Part shown: positions 1 through 8,245 of the stretch, in pieces
Layout: each line of letters begins with the position of its first letter
Numbering within the stretch: position 1 is the first letter of the stretch
DNA from: Lachnospiraceae bacterium
GTDB lineage: Bacteria > Bacillota > Clostridia > Lachnospirales > Lachnospiraceae
Reading direction: 5' to 3'
Assembly (NCBI GenBank): GCA_017479285.1
Contig: JAFVCL010000058.1
Span: 1 to 62,643, forward strand
Length of the DNA: 62,643 bases
Program-made: the position numbers and the translations under genes
The notes under the pieces: generated by a model
Told to the model about the DNA's origin: nothing
The model's database searches: none
Seen by the model: only the letters and a program-made list of their open reading frames with translations

Positions 1-2
1 CA

Positions 3-476
3 ATCATTTTCTGTGCAGCGATAACACTCATGCTGATATCGGCTGTAGTGTTTATCAAGGACAAGAAGCTGTTTTCTTCTGCACCGAAGGAGGCACTGGA
101 GCTGGTAATAGACAGAAAACAGGAGGAATTCTACGGAGCCCGTAAAATCGGATGGACTTTAATGATAATGAGTATAGTCATGATTCTGGGCGCCGGAGTG
201 GTGTCTATATGGGACGGCTTCAGGTGCGATTTTACTTTCGTGCAGTTCTTTTTAAGATTTGTCATCATCTTTACGATATATAAGATTTATGACATGACAT
301 TTTTCGATTATTTTTTGCTTTGCAGATTCCACTTCTTTCAGACCTTTACCCCGGAGGTTAGCCCGGTTTATACAAACAGAAAGTATGGCTATAACATCAA
401 AAGCCAGTTGCTGAAGCTCCTTATCATATTCCCTGCGGCATCGGCATTGGCAGCGTTGGTTTGCTCGCTGTTTTAA
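3..476 (+). CDS. membrane protein, C-terminal part (5'-truncated)
   Basis: The reading frame is open from the window edge (codon starting at 3), so the N-terminus probably lies outside; the first in-frame ATG is at 30. The visible 157 or so residues contain three hydrophobic segments: one around the Trp-Thr-Leu stretch encoded near 150-210, one near 240-300, and one at the extreme C-terminus ending in ALVCSLF. Between them is a hydrophilic stretch rich in aromatic residues. I recognise no family motif, so no function is proposed. A 158-bp spacer without a clear terminator separates it from the next gene on the same strand. Confidence 0.6.
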   Translation: MIFCAAITLMLISAVVFIKDKKLFSSAPKEALELVIDRKQEEFYGARKIGWTLMIMSIVMILGAGVVSIWDGFRCDFTFVQFFLRFVIIFTIYKIYDMTFFDYFLLCRFHFFQTFTPEVSPVYTNRKYGYNIKSQLLKLLIIFPAASALAALVCSLF

Positions 477-634
477 AAATAAATATGATGATGCAAGTAA
501 TTAAGACAGGTTGAGTTGTCAGAAATGATGTGCTTTAAAGATGAATTTTTTTCTTGCTTTGAGCTCCTTTAAGGTTTTATAATTTTCCTCGAAGGGTATC
601 GGCAGTATACATGCGGTAAGGAGTACATTGACAG

Positions 635-1294
635 ATGGCACTAATTGATAACATCGAAGTTTTGACACAAAGCAGCATAAGGATCCCGGGAGAGGGAAAG
701 GTTCTGTACTTCGATCCGTTCAGTGTTGACAGGGCGTATGCGGACGGGGATATTATTTTCATAACACACGACCATTATGACCATTTCTCTCCGAAGGATA
801 TCGGAAAAGTTGCAAAGCCCGGGGCAGTCCTGGTGGTCCCGAAATGCCTTAAGGAAAAGGCAGAGGAGCTTTGCGGCTGCAAAGATGCCGTTATAAGTAA
901 GTACTATGTCATGGAGCCGGGTTCCTTTAAGGAGATAGCCGGTTTTGAGGTATCTGCAATACCGGCCTATAATATCATAAAGGCTTTCCATCCGAAAAGC
1001 AGTGGTTATCTGGGATACCTCGTAAGGATAGAGGGAAAGCGCGTTTATGTAGCGGGAGATACCGATTCGACAAAAGAGGCAAAGGCTGTAAGATGCGATA
1101 TAGCGCTCATACCCATAGGCGGGACATATACAATGGATGCGAAGAAAGCAGCGGAGCTGATCGATGAGATAAGACCGGAGTATGCGATCCCTACACATTA
1201 CGGAAGTATAGTGGGCAAGCGGGAAGACGAGGATATATTTAAGAAGCATATAAAAACGCCGGTCAAGGTAGTAACAAAGATAAAGTTTATGTGA
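635..1294 (+). CDS. metallo-beta-lactamase-fold metal-dependent hydrolase
   Basis: A 219-residue cytoplasmic protein of the MBL fold. The metal-binding signature THDHYDH lies at residues 44-50 (His45, His47, Asp49, His50). Further ligands are expected in AGDTD (140-144) and at His188 of PTHYG. The single-domain layout and a DxFSVD-type strand before the signature resemble the UlaG-like/YtnP-like small MBL proteins, which act on varied phosphoester or lactone substrates. The sequence does not show the substrate. The ATG at 635 is preceded by TAAGGAG (about 617-623). It stands alone, since the next real gene is on the opposite strand. Confidence 0.85.
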   Translation: MALIDNIEVLTQSSIRIPGEGKVLYFDPFSVDRAYADGDIIFITHDHYDHFSPKDIGKVAKPGAVLVVPKCLKEKAEELCGCKDAVISKYYVMEPGSFKEIAGFEVSAIPAYNIIKAFHPKSSGYLGYLVRIEGKRVYVAGDTDSTKEAKAVRCDIALIPIGGTYTMDAKKAAELIDEIRPEYAIPTHYGSIVGKREDEDIFKKHIKTPVKVVTKIKFM

Positions 1295-1310
1295 TGACGG
1301 ATAAGAATTC

Positions 1311-1451
1311 ATAGCGGGATATCTGGGAGTGGCATTTTTGGGAAAACCCGATTACCTTATCGCGGGGATACTGTTTTTTGGCGCGATCTTTCTTTCCATA
1401 CCCAAAGAGGAACTGGAGCTCTGTACCCCTGAGACATTGGATTTCCTGTAA
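1311..1451 (+). pseudogene. possible remnant of a membrane-protein C-terminus
   Basis: Downstream of the MBL gene there is a 46-codon open stretch with no ATG and an in-frame stop just upstream (TAA at 1302-1304). It reads as one hydrophobic segment (YLIAGILFFGAIFLSI) followed by an acidic tail ending ETLDFL. A GTG at 1329 could start a 40-residue peptide but has no convincing ribosome site. It may be the decayed end of a membrane protein or a chance frame. Confidence 0.2.
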
Positions 1452-1459
1452 GAAATCCA
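1438..1459. repeat. 8-bp perfect inverted repeat
   Basis: TGGATTTC (1438-1445) and GAAATCCA (1452-1459) flank a 6-nt loop. No T-run follows on either strand, so it is not a canonical terminator, though it sits between convergent genes. Confidence 0.4.
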
Positions 1460-1490
1460 ACCCTGGAAGGTATAGCGGGAAGGCGCAGGT

Positions 1491-2576
1491 TTATCTTTTA
1501 ATATCGTAATTCATGTTCATAAGGTTCTTTATGCTGTCCACATCATCCGTGATATTTGCATCGCCGCGGATGGTGTGTTTTATTGCACTTGAAGCCACAG
1601 CGAAATTGACCATATCCATAGGCTTGTAGTCGTGCATCATAGCGTAGATAAGTCCGCTTGCAAAGGCATCTCCGCCGCCAACCCTGTCGAGGATATTAAA
1701 GGTGAAGAGCTTGCTCTCAAAGGTATGGTTTTCGTACCAGAGGAAAGCCTTCAGGCTGTTTTCGGAACCGCTGTGCGCATAGCGTACATGGCGGGCGATG
1801 CATTTGATGTTGGGATATCTTGAGACAAATGCCTGATTTATTTCATCCTGCTGTTCGTAAGTGGGCTGGAGAGGAATTCCGTCCTTGTAATCTCCCTTTG
1901 AGTGGTCGGTTTCGTCTTTCCATAGATGATAGGGCTCAATGCCGAGAAGAACATCCACATAGGGAAGGCACTCTGTACAAAAATCCCTTGCCTCCTCCCA
2001 GGTCCAGAGCTTGCTGCGGAAATTTCCGTCAAAGCTTATCGTAAGGCCTTTTTCTTTCGCTTTCTTGAGGACATTTATCGTAAGCTCCCGGCAATTCGGC
2101 GCAAGAGCAGGGGTGATCCCGCTCATATGCAGCCATGTAAAGCCGTCAAGAAGCGCGTCAAGATCGAGATTTGAAAAGTCGTACTCGGTAATGGCGCTGT
2201 GCTTACGGTCATATATAACCTTGCTGGCGCGGATTCCATAGCCGGTTTCGAGATAGTAGCTTCCGAGCCTGTGGGTCGGTGTCTCCTCGGGCGTTGAGAG
2301 GATGACCGGAGTGCAGTGTACATCATTGCTCCGGAGAAGTCTTACGGCGCTCTTTCCAAGGGAATTGTTCGGAACGACCGTGAAGAAGGTACTGTCTACA
2401 CCCAGGTTTGCCAGGGCGAGGGCAATGTTGGCCTCGGAACCGCCGTAGCTTGCCTCGAAGCTGGTTGTCATTCTTATCTTTTCGTAATTGGGAGGGGTGA
2501 GCCTTAGCATTATCTCCCCGATGGTAATAAAATGCTGGTCGTTTGTGTCATTCTGTATCGGATTTTTGTGCTCCAT
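1491..2576 (-). CDS. PfkB-family sugar kinase, 2-keto-3-deoxygluconate kinase-like
   Basis: A ribokinase-fold carbohydrate kinase of 361 residues. The N-terminal GEIMLRLTPP and the GGSEANIALALANLG strand are typical of PfkB sugar binding. The C-terminal signature DRVGGGDAFASG puts the catalytic base at Asp303 and the anion hole at Gly300-Gly302. Similarity of the N-terminal motif points to the 2-dehydro-3-deoxygluconokinase (KdgK) branch, which phosphorylates KDG from pectin or uronate breakdown. Another ketose or adenosine-type substrate cannot be excluded. It is slightly longer than most family members (about 310-340) because of an insertion around residues 218-250. The ATG at 2576 has AGAGGAAG five to six bases upstream. 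It is monocistronic, divergent from the next gene. Confidence 0.8.
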   Translation of the reverse strand: MEHKNPIQNDTNDQHFITIGEIMLRLTPPNYEKIRMTTSFEASYGGSEANIALALANLGVDSTFFTVVPNNSLGKSAVRLLRSNDVHCTPVILSTPEETPTHRLGSYYLETGYGIRASKVIYDRKHSAITEYDFSNLDLDALLDGFTWLHMSGITPALAPNCRELTINVLKKAKEKGLTISFDGNFRSKLWTWEEARDFCTECLPYVDVLLGIEPYHLWKDETDHSKGDYKDGIPLQPTYEQQDEINQAFVSRYPNIKCIARHVRYAHSGSENSLKAFLWYENHTFESKLFTFNILDRVGGGDAFASGLIYAMMHDYKPMDMVNFAVASSAIKHTIRGDANITDDVDSIKNLMNMNYDIKR

Positions 2577-2762
2577 GTTTACTTCCTCTTTTTTATCTGT
2601 GTTTGCGTTGCCTCGTCACGCGCCATGCTTTAATTCTTGCCGGTTTATTCTGCTTGGTTTACATAATTTATAAACACCTTATTAAAAGTCCATATAAGTA
2701 TATCACAGATTTTTAATTTTCTGACAGTTTTATTTACATGAATAAAATGTTATTATAGGGGT

Positions 2763-4979
2763 ATGAAAAAACTCAGCTTAAATCGAACACAACTCAAGAT
2801 TATCGCCATTATTTCCATGGTCATCGACCACACAGCATGGGGCTTTGTTGATTTTTATTCTCCTTTAGGCCAGTTCCTTCATGTGTGCGGAAGACTTACC
2901 GTGCCGATAATGTGTTTTTTTATCGCGGAGGGATTCAGAAAAACCTCCGATCTGAAAAAATATATTTATCGGATGGCAATGTTCGCTGCGGTATCGATAA
3001 TACCGTTCTATCTTTTTTTTCATGAGGAATACGATTACCGGCAGAATATAATCTTTGACCTTTTGCTGTGGCTTCTTGTCCTTACGGTACTTGAGAGCAG
3101 GAAGTTAAAAAAGCCGGCAAAGATCATACTTACCGTCCTTTTGTTCGCCGTATCCGCAACGATAGGCGGATGGATAATCACGCCCATAATGTTCATACTC
3201 GCGTTTTACTACGGAAAAACCTTTAAACAGAAGGCAATCTGGTTTATTATCGCCGATGTGGTGACCGTGGGCTTTCTTATGGTGTCAATATCCCTTAACA
3301 ATATTTTCCATTTCTCAAAATATGAATGGCTTTGGTGGGACAAGTCCTATCTTCTGGGCTTTATGCTGGCTCTGCCTTTGCTTTATTGCTACAACGGAGA
3401 AAAAGGGAAGAATTTCGGAGGAAGATATTTCTTTTATATATTTTATCCCGCCCATTTTCTTGTGTTATCCGCGATAAAGGCATTTACCGCGGGCCTTGTC
3501 ACACCATGGGGGCTTTATATCGGTGTACATATCGCGGGCTTTGTTCTCGTGCTTGCGATCATGCTGCTCACCGTATTCAACAAGCCCTCAAGAGGGCAGA
3601 ACTCGGTACTCTTTATGGAATTCGGAGCTCTTACCTATACGATGGGCTTTATACTCGAGATCCTTTCGGACACGGCGGAGGGCGTACACTTTGCGTGTAT
3701 GGTTGAGTACTTCGGTGAGTATATTCTCTTTATCGCGGTTGTATTCTTTGTCAGCGTACTTACTTCAACAAGGATTCCGAACTTTGTGTATGCGCTGCTT
3801 ACCGTGATATCCATAATCTTTTTGTATATGCTCGGAAGGACGAGAGTAACGCATTTCTTCTATAAGGTTGTCGATGTGAATTTTGACGGACCCTTCAGCA
3901 GACCCGAGCTTGTCTATGGTCCGGGCTTCTATATTTCGATAATTTACATATTGATGGTATCAATAATAACCATGACTGCCTGTCTGGGTAAGCTGAAAAG
4001 CGCGTCCCCGATAGAGAAAAAGAGATTGCTCTATGTTTTGATCTCTTTGGTTTTTTGCTGGATACCCTATGTGATAAAGCTACTTGGGCTTACCGGGGGA
4101 TATGAGATACCCGCCCTCGGCATAGTCGGAGCGGTATTTTGCATGTACCTTTGTCTGAACAGACTCGGATTTCTTGATTCCGTTATGCTTGCATCCACAA
4201 ATGCCCTTGATCACGGCCGGGAGGGAATCCTTGTTGTTGATTCAAACTACAGGGTTCAGTACCAGAACAACAAGATCGGTGAAATATTCGGACAGCTTCC
4301 GCTTAATACCGATCTCAGGAAAAATGAAAAGCTGGGGCCGATATTAAACAATGAGACATTGACCCTTAAGGTTGAGGAGAGGATTTTTGATTTTGTACAG
4401 GAGCCCCTTATAGAGAGAAACAATGTTCAGGGCTATATGCTATGGGTGATCGATAATACCGAGCATTACAATACGATGCAGAAGATACATGAGCTTGCGA
4501 TAAGAGATGCGCTTACGGGGCTTTATAACCGGAACCATTTCCAGGAGCTTGTGGAGGAGGACCTTGACGGTGGCAGACATGGCGCTATGGTAATGATCGA
4601 TATGGACAATTTCAAACAGGTTAACGACAGGAACGGACATCAATGCGGAGATGCGGTCCTTATCGCGCTTGCAAATATATTAAGCGGTATTCCGGAGGAT
4701 AGGCTTTACAGCGCAAGGCTTGGAGGAGACGAGTTCTGCGTATTTCTAAGGGGCATAACCGATAAGGAAAAAATCGGAGAGCATTTACAGGATATAATGG
4801 ATAAATTTGAAAAAGAGATCGGGGATCTTGGATATGCCGGGATAACAAGTCTTTCCATTGGCGCGGTTTCCTCAGAGGATACCGTGGGAAAAGCAAGCTT
4901 TAAGAAATTGTATTCCCTTGCGGATAAGGTTCTTTATGAAGCCAAGATGTCCGGTAAAAGAAGGTATGTAATAAAATGA
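2763..4979 (+). CDS. TraX-7TM-PAS-GGDEF fusion, membrane diguanylate cyclase
   Basis: A 738-residue fusion. Residues 1 to about 250 match the TraX family, with the opening LNRTQLKIIAIISMVIDHTA and GRLTVPIMCFFIAEGF; this is a multi-pass membrane domain related to acyltransferases and known for pilin N-acetylation by F-plasmid TraX. Residues about 275-485 form seven further membrane spans like the N-terminal 7TM region of some histidine kinases. A PAS-like segment (GILVVDSNYRVQYQN) follows, then a C-terminal GGDEF domain with an intact GGDEF at 654-658 and DALTGLYNR upstream. The RxxD inhibitory site is absent (Glu and Leu at the expected positions), so product inhibition is probably missing. 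Its stop overlaps the start of the (p)ppGpp synthetase gene. The TraX part may be a sensor or a working acyltransferase; the sequence does not decide. Confidence 0.85.
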   Translation: MKKLSLNRTQLKIIAIISMVIDHTAWGFVDFYSPLGQFLHVCGRLTVPIMCFFIAEGFRKTSDLKKYIYRMAMFAAVSIIPFYLFFHEEYDYRQNIIFDLLLWLLVLTVLESRKLKKPAKIILTVLLFAVSATIGGWIITPIMFILAFYYGKTFKQKAIWFIIADVVTVGFLMVSISLNNIFHFSKYEWLWWDKSYLLGFMLALPLLYCYNGEKGKNFGGRYFFYIFYPAHFLVLSAIKAFTAGLVTPWGLYIGVHIAGFVLVLAIMLLTVFNKPSRGQNSVLFMEFGALTYTMGFILEILSDTAEGVHFACMVEYFGEYILFIAVVFFVSVLTSTRIPNFVYALLTVISIIFLYMLGRTRVTHFFYKVVDVNFDGPFSRPELVYGPGFYISIIYILMVSIITMTACLGKLKSASPIEKKRLLYVLISLVFCWIPYVIKLLGLTGGYEIPALGIVGAVFCMYLCLNRLGFLDSVMLASTNALDHGREGILVVDSNYRVQYQNNKIGEIFGQLPLNTDLRKNEKLGPILNNETLTLKVEERIFDFVQEPLIERNNVQGYMLWVIDNTEHYNTMQKIHELAIRDALTGLYNRNHFQELVEEDLDGGRHGAMVMIDMDNFKQVNDRNGHQCGDAVLIALANILSGIPEDRLYSARLGGDEFCVFLRGITDKEKIGEHLQDIMDKFEKEIGDLGYAGITSLSIGAVSSEDTVGKASFKKLYSLADKVLYEAKMSGKRRYVIK

Positions 4980-5695
4980 TAGATGTGGAAGCATTTGAAA
5001 TAAACGAAGAGGCTGTCGAAATCTCCGAGATCGCGCAGATACCGGAGGATGAGACGGTATTTCTGCCCCAGACGGTGGATTATCTGGATATTGACAGGCA
5101 GTACAGACAGCTCATGTTCATCCATGAGGCCGCGATAGAGCAGGTTACCGCAAAACTGAATATTCTTAAAGGGGAGTTTCAGTTCAGCAACGACAGAAAT
5201 CCGATCTCTTCCATAAGCAGCAGGATAAAATCAAAAGAGAGCATCCTTTACAAGATGAAAAAGAAGGGGCTTCCCCTCACCGTAAGCGCGCTTATCGATA
5301 ATATCCACGATATAGCGGGGGTAAGGGTTATCTGCCCGTTTATAGAGGATGTATATTATGTGGCGAGGATGCTTACCAGACAGCCGGATATCGATATAAT
5401 CGAGGTCAAGGATTATATCCGGGAGCCGAAGGACAACGGATACCGGAGCCTCCACCTTATTGTCAATGATAATGTGATATTTTCAAATACATCCCGGGAG
5501 GTCCCGGTGGAGATCCAGATACGGACGATAGCTATGGATTTCTGGGCGAGTACCGAGCACCAGCTCCGGTATAAAAAGGATACGGAGTTTACCCTTGAAG
5601 CACAGGATAAGCTTAAGCACTGCGCCGATCTTATGGCGGAGGCGGATAAGGAGATACAGGAGCTTGCGGGAGACTTCGACCTCAACCAGTGGTAA
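4976..5695 (+). CDS. small alarmone synthetase, RelQ/YjbM-like GTP pyrophosphokinase
   Basis: A 239-residue single-domain (p)ppGpp synthetase. It has the RelA/SpoT synthetase signatures SISSRIKSKESILYKM, IAGVRVIC, DNGYRSLHLIV and VEIQIRT (near residue 178, with the catalytic Glu), and no hydrolase, TGS or ACT domain. Family knowledge: such enzymes transfer pyrophosphate from ATP to GDP/GTP and are usually controlled by transcription or by ligand binding. About 45 residues precede the core (acidic, EINEEAVEISEIAQ). The ATG at 4976 overlaps the previous stop as ATGA, so translation is probably coupled to the diguanylate cyclase gene. This places two nucleotide second messengers in one transcript. 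Confidence 0.9.
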   Translation: MIDVEAFEINEEAVEISEIAQIPEDETVFLPQTVDYLDIDRQYRQLMFIHEAAIEQVTAKLNILKGEFQFSNDRNPISSISSRIKSKESILYKMKKKGLPLTVSALIDNIHDIAGVRVICPFIEDVYYVARMLTRQPDIDIIEVKDYIREPKDNGYRSLHLIVNDNVIFSNTSREVPVEIQIRTIAMDFWASTEHQLRYKKDTEFTLEAQDKLKHCADLMAEADKEIQELAGDFDLNQW

Positions 5696-5847
5696 ATCCT
5701 TATTCCCGTAAAAAAATCAGATATGCTTATATTTTGGTGTGGTATCTGAATTGATTTTATGTTAAAATCATTTTATTAAGGTCTTCGTCGGATTTTTGGA
5801 GATTAACACATTTAAAAGCCGATTCGGTTCGAAAGGAGATATGAAAA

Positions 5848-6771
5848 GTGAGACTTGTAACACGATCTGATTTTGACGGACTTGTATGTGGAGCATTGCT
5901 TCTTGAAGCAGGGGTTATCGATCATTGGAAGTTCGCTCATCCTAAGGATCTGCAGGATGGACTTATCGAGATCACGGAGGATGACTGCCTTGCGAATGTG
6001 CCCTATGTAGAGGGATGCGGACTCTGGTTTGACCATCATTCCAGCGAGTTTGAGCGCCAGCAGCTTGAGGGCAAGTATAAGGGAGAGAGCAGGGTTACCC
6101 CTTCATGTGCAAGGATAATATATGAGTATTACGGCGGCAAGGAGAGATTCCCCCAGTATGACGATATCATGGTGGCCGTAGACAAGGTTGATTCCGGAAA
6201 CCTTACTGTAGACGAGGTTATGAATCCTACCGGATGGATACTTATCGGATTCCTTATGGACCCCAGAACAGGCCTCGGACGCTGGAGACAGTTCACGGTT
6301 TCAAACTATCAGCTTATGGAGAAGCTTCTTGTTGCGTGCAGCAGGAATACTACCGAGGAAATCCTCGCAATGCCTGATGTACAGGAGCGTATCGAGGTTT
6401 ACAACGAGCAGACCGAGAAGTTTAAGCAGATGGTCAAGGAGCATACCCACACCGAAGGAAATGTTATCATCAGTGACCTCCGCGGGGTTGAACCCATCTA
6501 TACCGGCAACCGCTTTATGATCTACTCAATGTATCCCGAGCAGAATATTTCCGCATGGATCGTAAGCGGAAAGGGCGGAGAGGGCTGTAGCGCCGCAGTC
6601 GGATACAGTATCTTAAACAAGACTTCTAATGTTAATGTCGGAAGCCTTATGCTTAAGTATGGCGGCGGCGGACACAGAAAGGTCGGCACCTGCCAGTTTA
6701 CCAACGAAAACATGGGAACCGAGCTTCCCAAGATGCTCGACGAGCTTTGCGTGCTCGCAAACGGGCAGTAA
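5848..6771 (+). CDS. DHH-family phosphoesterase (NrnA/exopolyphosphatase-like)
   Basis: A 307-residue DHH/DHHA1-type protein. SDFDG at residues 7-11 supplies metal ligands, Asp-His-His is at 62-64, and the C-terminal DHHA1 substrate loop is GGGGH at 272-276. The family includes nanoRNases, pAp phosphatases and c-di-AMP phosphodiesterases. There is no PAS or membrane part, so a GdpP-type role is unlikely, and the insertion between the DHH motif and the C-terminal domain is unlike plain NrnA. The start is GTG at 5848, supported by AAGGAGAT (5833-5840). An ATG at 5841 is out of frame. A rho-independent terminator follows. Confidence 0.8.
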   Translation: MRLVTRSDFDGLVCGALLLEAGVIDHWKFAHPKDLQDGLIEITEDDCLANVPYVEGCGLWFDHHSSEFERQQLEGKYKGESRVTPSCARIIYEYYGGKERFPQYDDIMVAVDKVDSGNLTVDEVMNPTGWILIGFLMDPRTGLGRWRQFTVSNYQLMEKLLVACSRNTTEEILAMPDVQERIEVYNEQTEKFKQMVKEHTHTEGNVIISDLRGVEPIYTGNRFMIYSMYPEQNISAWIVSGKGGEGCSAAVGYSILNKTSNVNVGSLMLKYGGGGHRKVGTCQFTNENMGTELPKMLDELCVLANGQ

Positions 6772-6819
6772 TACAAAAAAGCAATAAACAAAAAAGCAAT
6801 AAACTAAGAACAAAAACAG

Positions 6820-6853
6820 AGCCGCCACTGATTTAAGCAGTGACGGCTTTTTT
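6820..6853. terminator. rho-independent terminator between convergent genes
   Basis: An 11-bp stem, AGCCGCCACTG (6820-6830) with CAGTGACGGCT (6838-6848) and one C/A mismatch, is followed by a six-T run. The opposite strand also has a T-rich tail, so it may serve both converging genes. Confidence 0.8.
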
Positions 6854-6859
6854 GAACGA

Positions 6860-7999
6860 TCAGTTTTCAAAGGTTTCAGCAACAGTGCGAAGATGGCTGA
6901 TGATCGGAAGGTGCTGGGGACATACGCCCTCACACTGACCGCAGCCGACACATTCGCTTGCCTTTCCGAAGGTCTTTGTGAGCTCCTCGTACGCTTCCTT
7001 TCCGGATTTCCAGCCCCAGGGCTTTATTATCTTTTTCTCCTCGTTGAGAAGAGCAAAGTACTTGGGGATTGCGATCTGCATCGGGCATCCGTCCGTGCAA
7101 TAGGAGCAGGCCGTGCAGGGAACAGCGATATCTGTGCGTATCTTTTCGGCGGCGCGGAGGCATATCGCCTTTTCCTCCTCGGTAAGAGGAACGAAATCCT
7201 GCATATATGACGAATTGTCATCCATCTGCCGGATATTGCTCATACCGCTTAGAACCATAAATACATTTTTATGGCTTGCGGCGAAGCGTACCGCCCATGA
7301 AGGAACCGACCATTCGGGATGAACACTGCGCATTTCCTCTGTGATGTACTCGGGGAGAACAGCGAGGCTTCCTCCCTTTACAGGCTCCATAATGATAACC
7401 TTCTTGCCGTGCTTTTCCGCAACTTCATAGCATTTTCTTGACTGTACATTGTCGCTTTCCCAGTCAAGGTAATTTATCTGGAGCTGGACAAATTCCATTT
7501 CGGGGTGCTCTGTGAGAACCCTGTCAAGAAGCTTTGCGTCGGAGTGGAAGGAGAAGCCTATGTGCCTGATAAGACCGGCTTTCTTTTTGTCCATGATCCA
7601 GTTAAAACAATCAAGCTTACAGAACTTATCATAGTTTCCGCTCTCAATATCGTGGAGCAGATAGAAATCAAAGTATCCGGCTCCGGTCTTTTCAAGCTGC
7701 TTGTTAAATATCTCGTCCCTTCCCTCAAGTGTATCAAAGAAGCCGGAATGCAGCTTTGTGGTAAGCGTGAAATCCTCCCTCGGATAGCGGTCTACAAGAG
7801 CCTCCTTGATAGCTGTCTCACTGGCTCCGCCATGGTACATCCATGCGGTATCAAAATATGTAAATCCTCTTTCGAGGTACATATCAACCATCTTTTTTGT
7901 CTGCTCTATGTCAATATCCGAGCCGTTGTCGGCATTTGACAGCGGAAGTCTCATAAGACCGAAGCCGAGTTTTTTGGGATTATTGTACAGATCTTTCAT
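6860..7999 (-). CDS. aldo/keto reductase with C-terminal 2x[4Fe-4S] ferredoxin domain
   Basis: A 379-residue protein. The N-terminal TIM barrel of the aldo/keto reductase superfamily shows FDTAWMYHGGASE (catalytic Asp/Tyr region), TTKLHS (Lys) and FYLLHDIE (His), giving the usual catalytic tetrad. After about residue 290 two cysteine clusters follow, CTACSYCTDGCP and CVGCGQCEGVCP, each of the CxxCxxCxxxCP type, which should bind two [4Fe-4S] centres. Such fusions are common in anaerobes and are thought to pass electrons between ferredoxin and a substrate; the substrate is unknown. The ATG at 7999 has a perfect AGGAGG about 8 nt upstream. It is monocistronic. Confidence 0.88.
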   Translation of the reverse strand: MKDLYNNPKKLGFGLMRLPLSNADNGSDIDIEQTKKMVDMYLERGFTYFDTAWMYHGGASETAIKEALVDRYPREDFTLTTKLHSGFFDTLEGRDEIFNKQLEKTGAGYFDFYLLHDIESGNYDKFCKLDCFNWIMDKKKAGLIRHIGFSFHSDAKLLDRVLTEHPEMEFVQLQINYLDWESDNVQSRKCYEVAEKHGKKVIIMEPVKGGSLAVLPEYITEEMRSVHPEWSVPSWAVRFAASHKNVFMVLSGMSNIRQMDDNSSYMQDFVPLTEEEKAICLRAAEKIRTDIAVPCTACSYCTDGCPMQIAIPKYFALLNEEKKIIKPWGWKSGKEAYEELTKTFGKASECVGCGQCEGVCPQHLPIISHLRTVAETFEN

Positions 8000-8178
8000 T
8001 GCGCACCCTCCTGAATTTAGTCGTATTCGTCAGATATATGATCATAAAAATGACATATTATAAAAAAATATCGCGTATACATTGATTTTACAGCAAATTT
8101 CCGTTTGATTCTATAAAAATATTACACGAAAAGTGCGTCAGATTTTTTACACTCGATATTCCTATTTACGGCGATTTA

Positions 8179-8187
8179 TGGTAAAAT
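8179..8187 (+). promoter_or_regulatory. candidate extended -10 promoter of hisS
   Basis: TGGTAAAAT at 8179-8187 is a TGn-extended -10 element with only a weak -35. The 246-bp divergent spacer before hisS is AT-rich and shows no T-box leader. Confidence 0.4.
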
Positions 8188-8245
8188 AAACCTTTGATTG
8201 AGCTTTGATAAAAAAACAGAATACAAGATTCTTAAAGGAGTATAT

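Noticed and set aside
641-1312. Long minus-strand frame opposite the MBL gene
   Set aside because: Antisense shadow of a clear MBL coding region, with no ribosome site or family motif.
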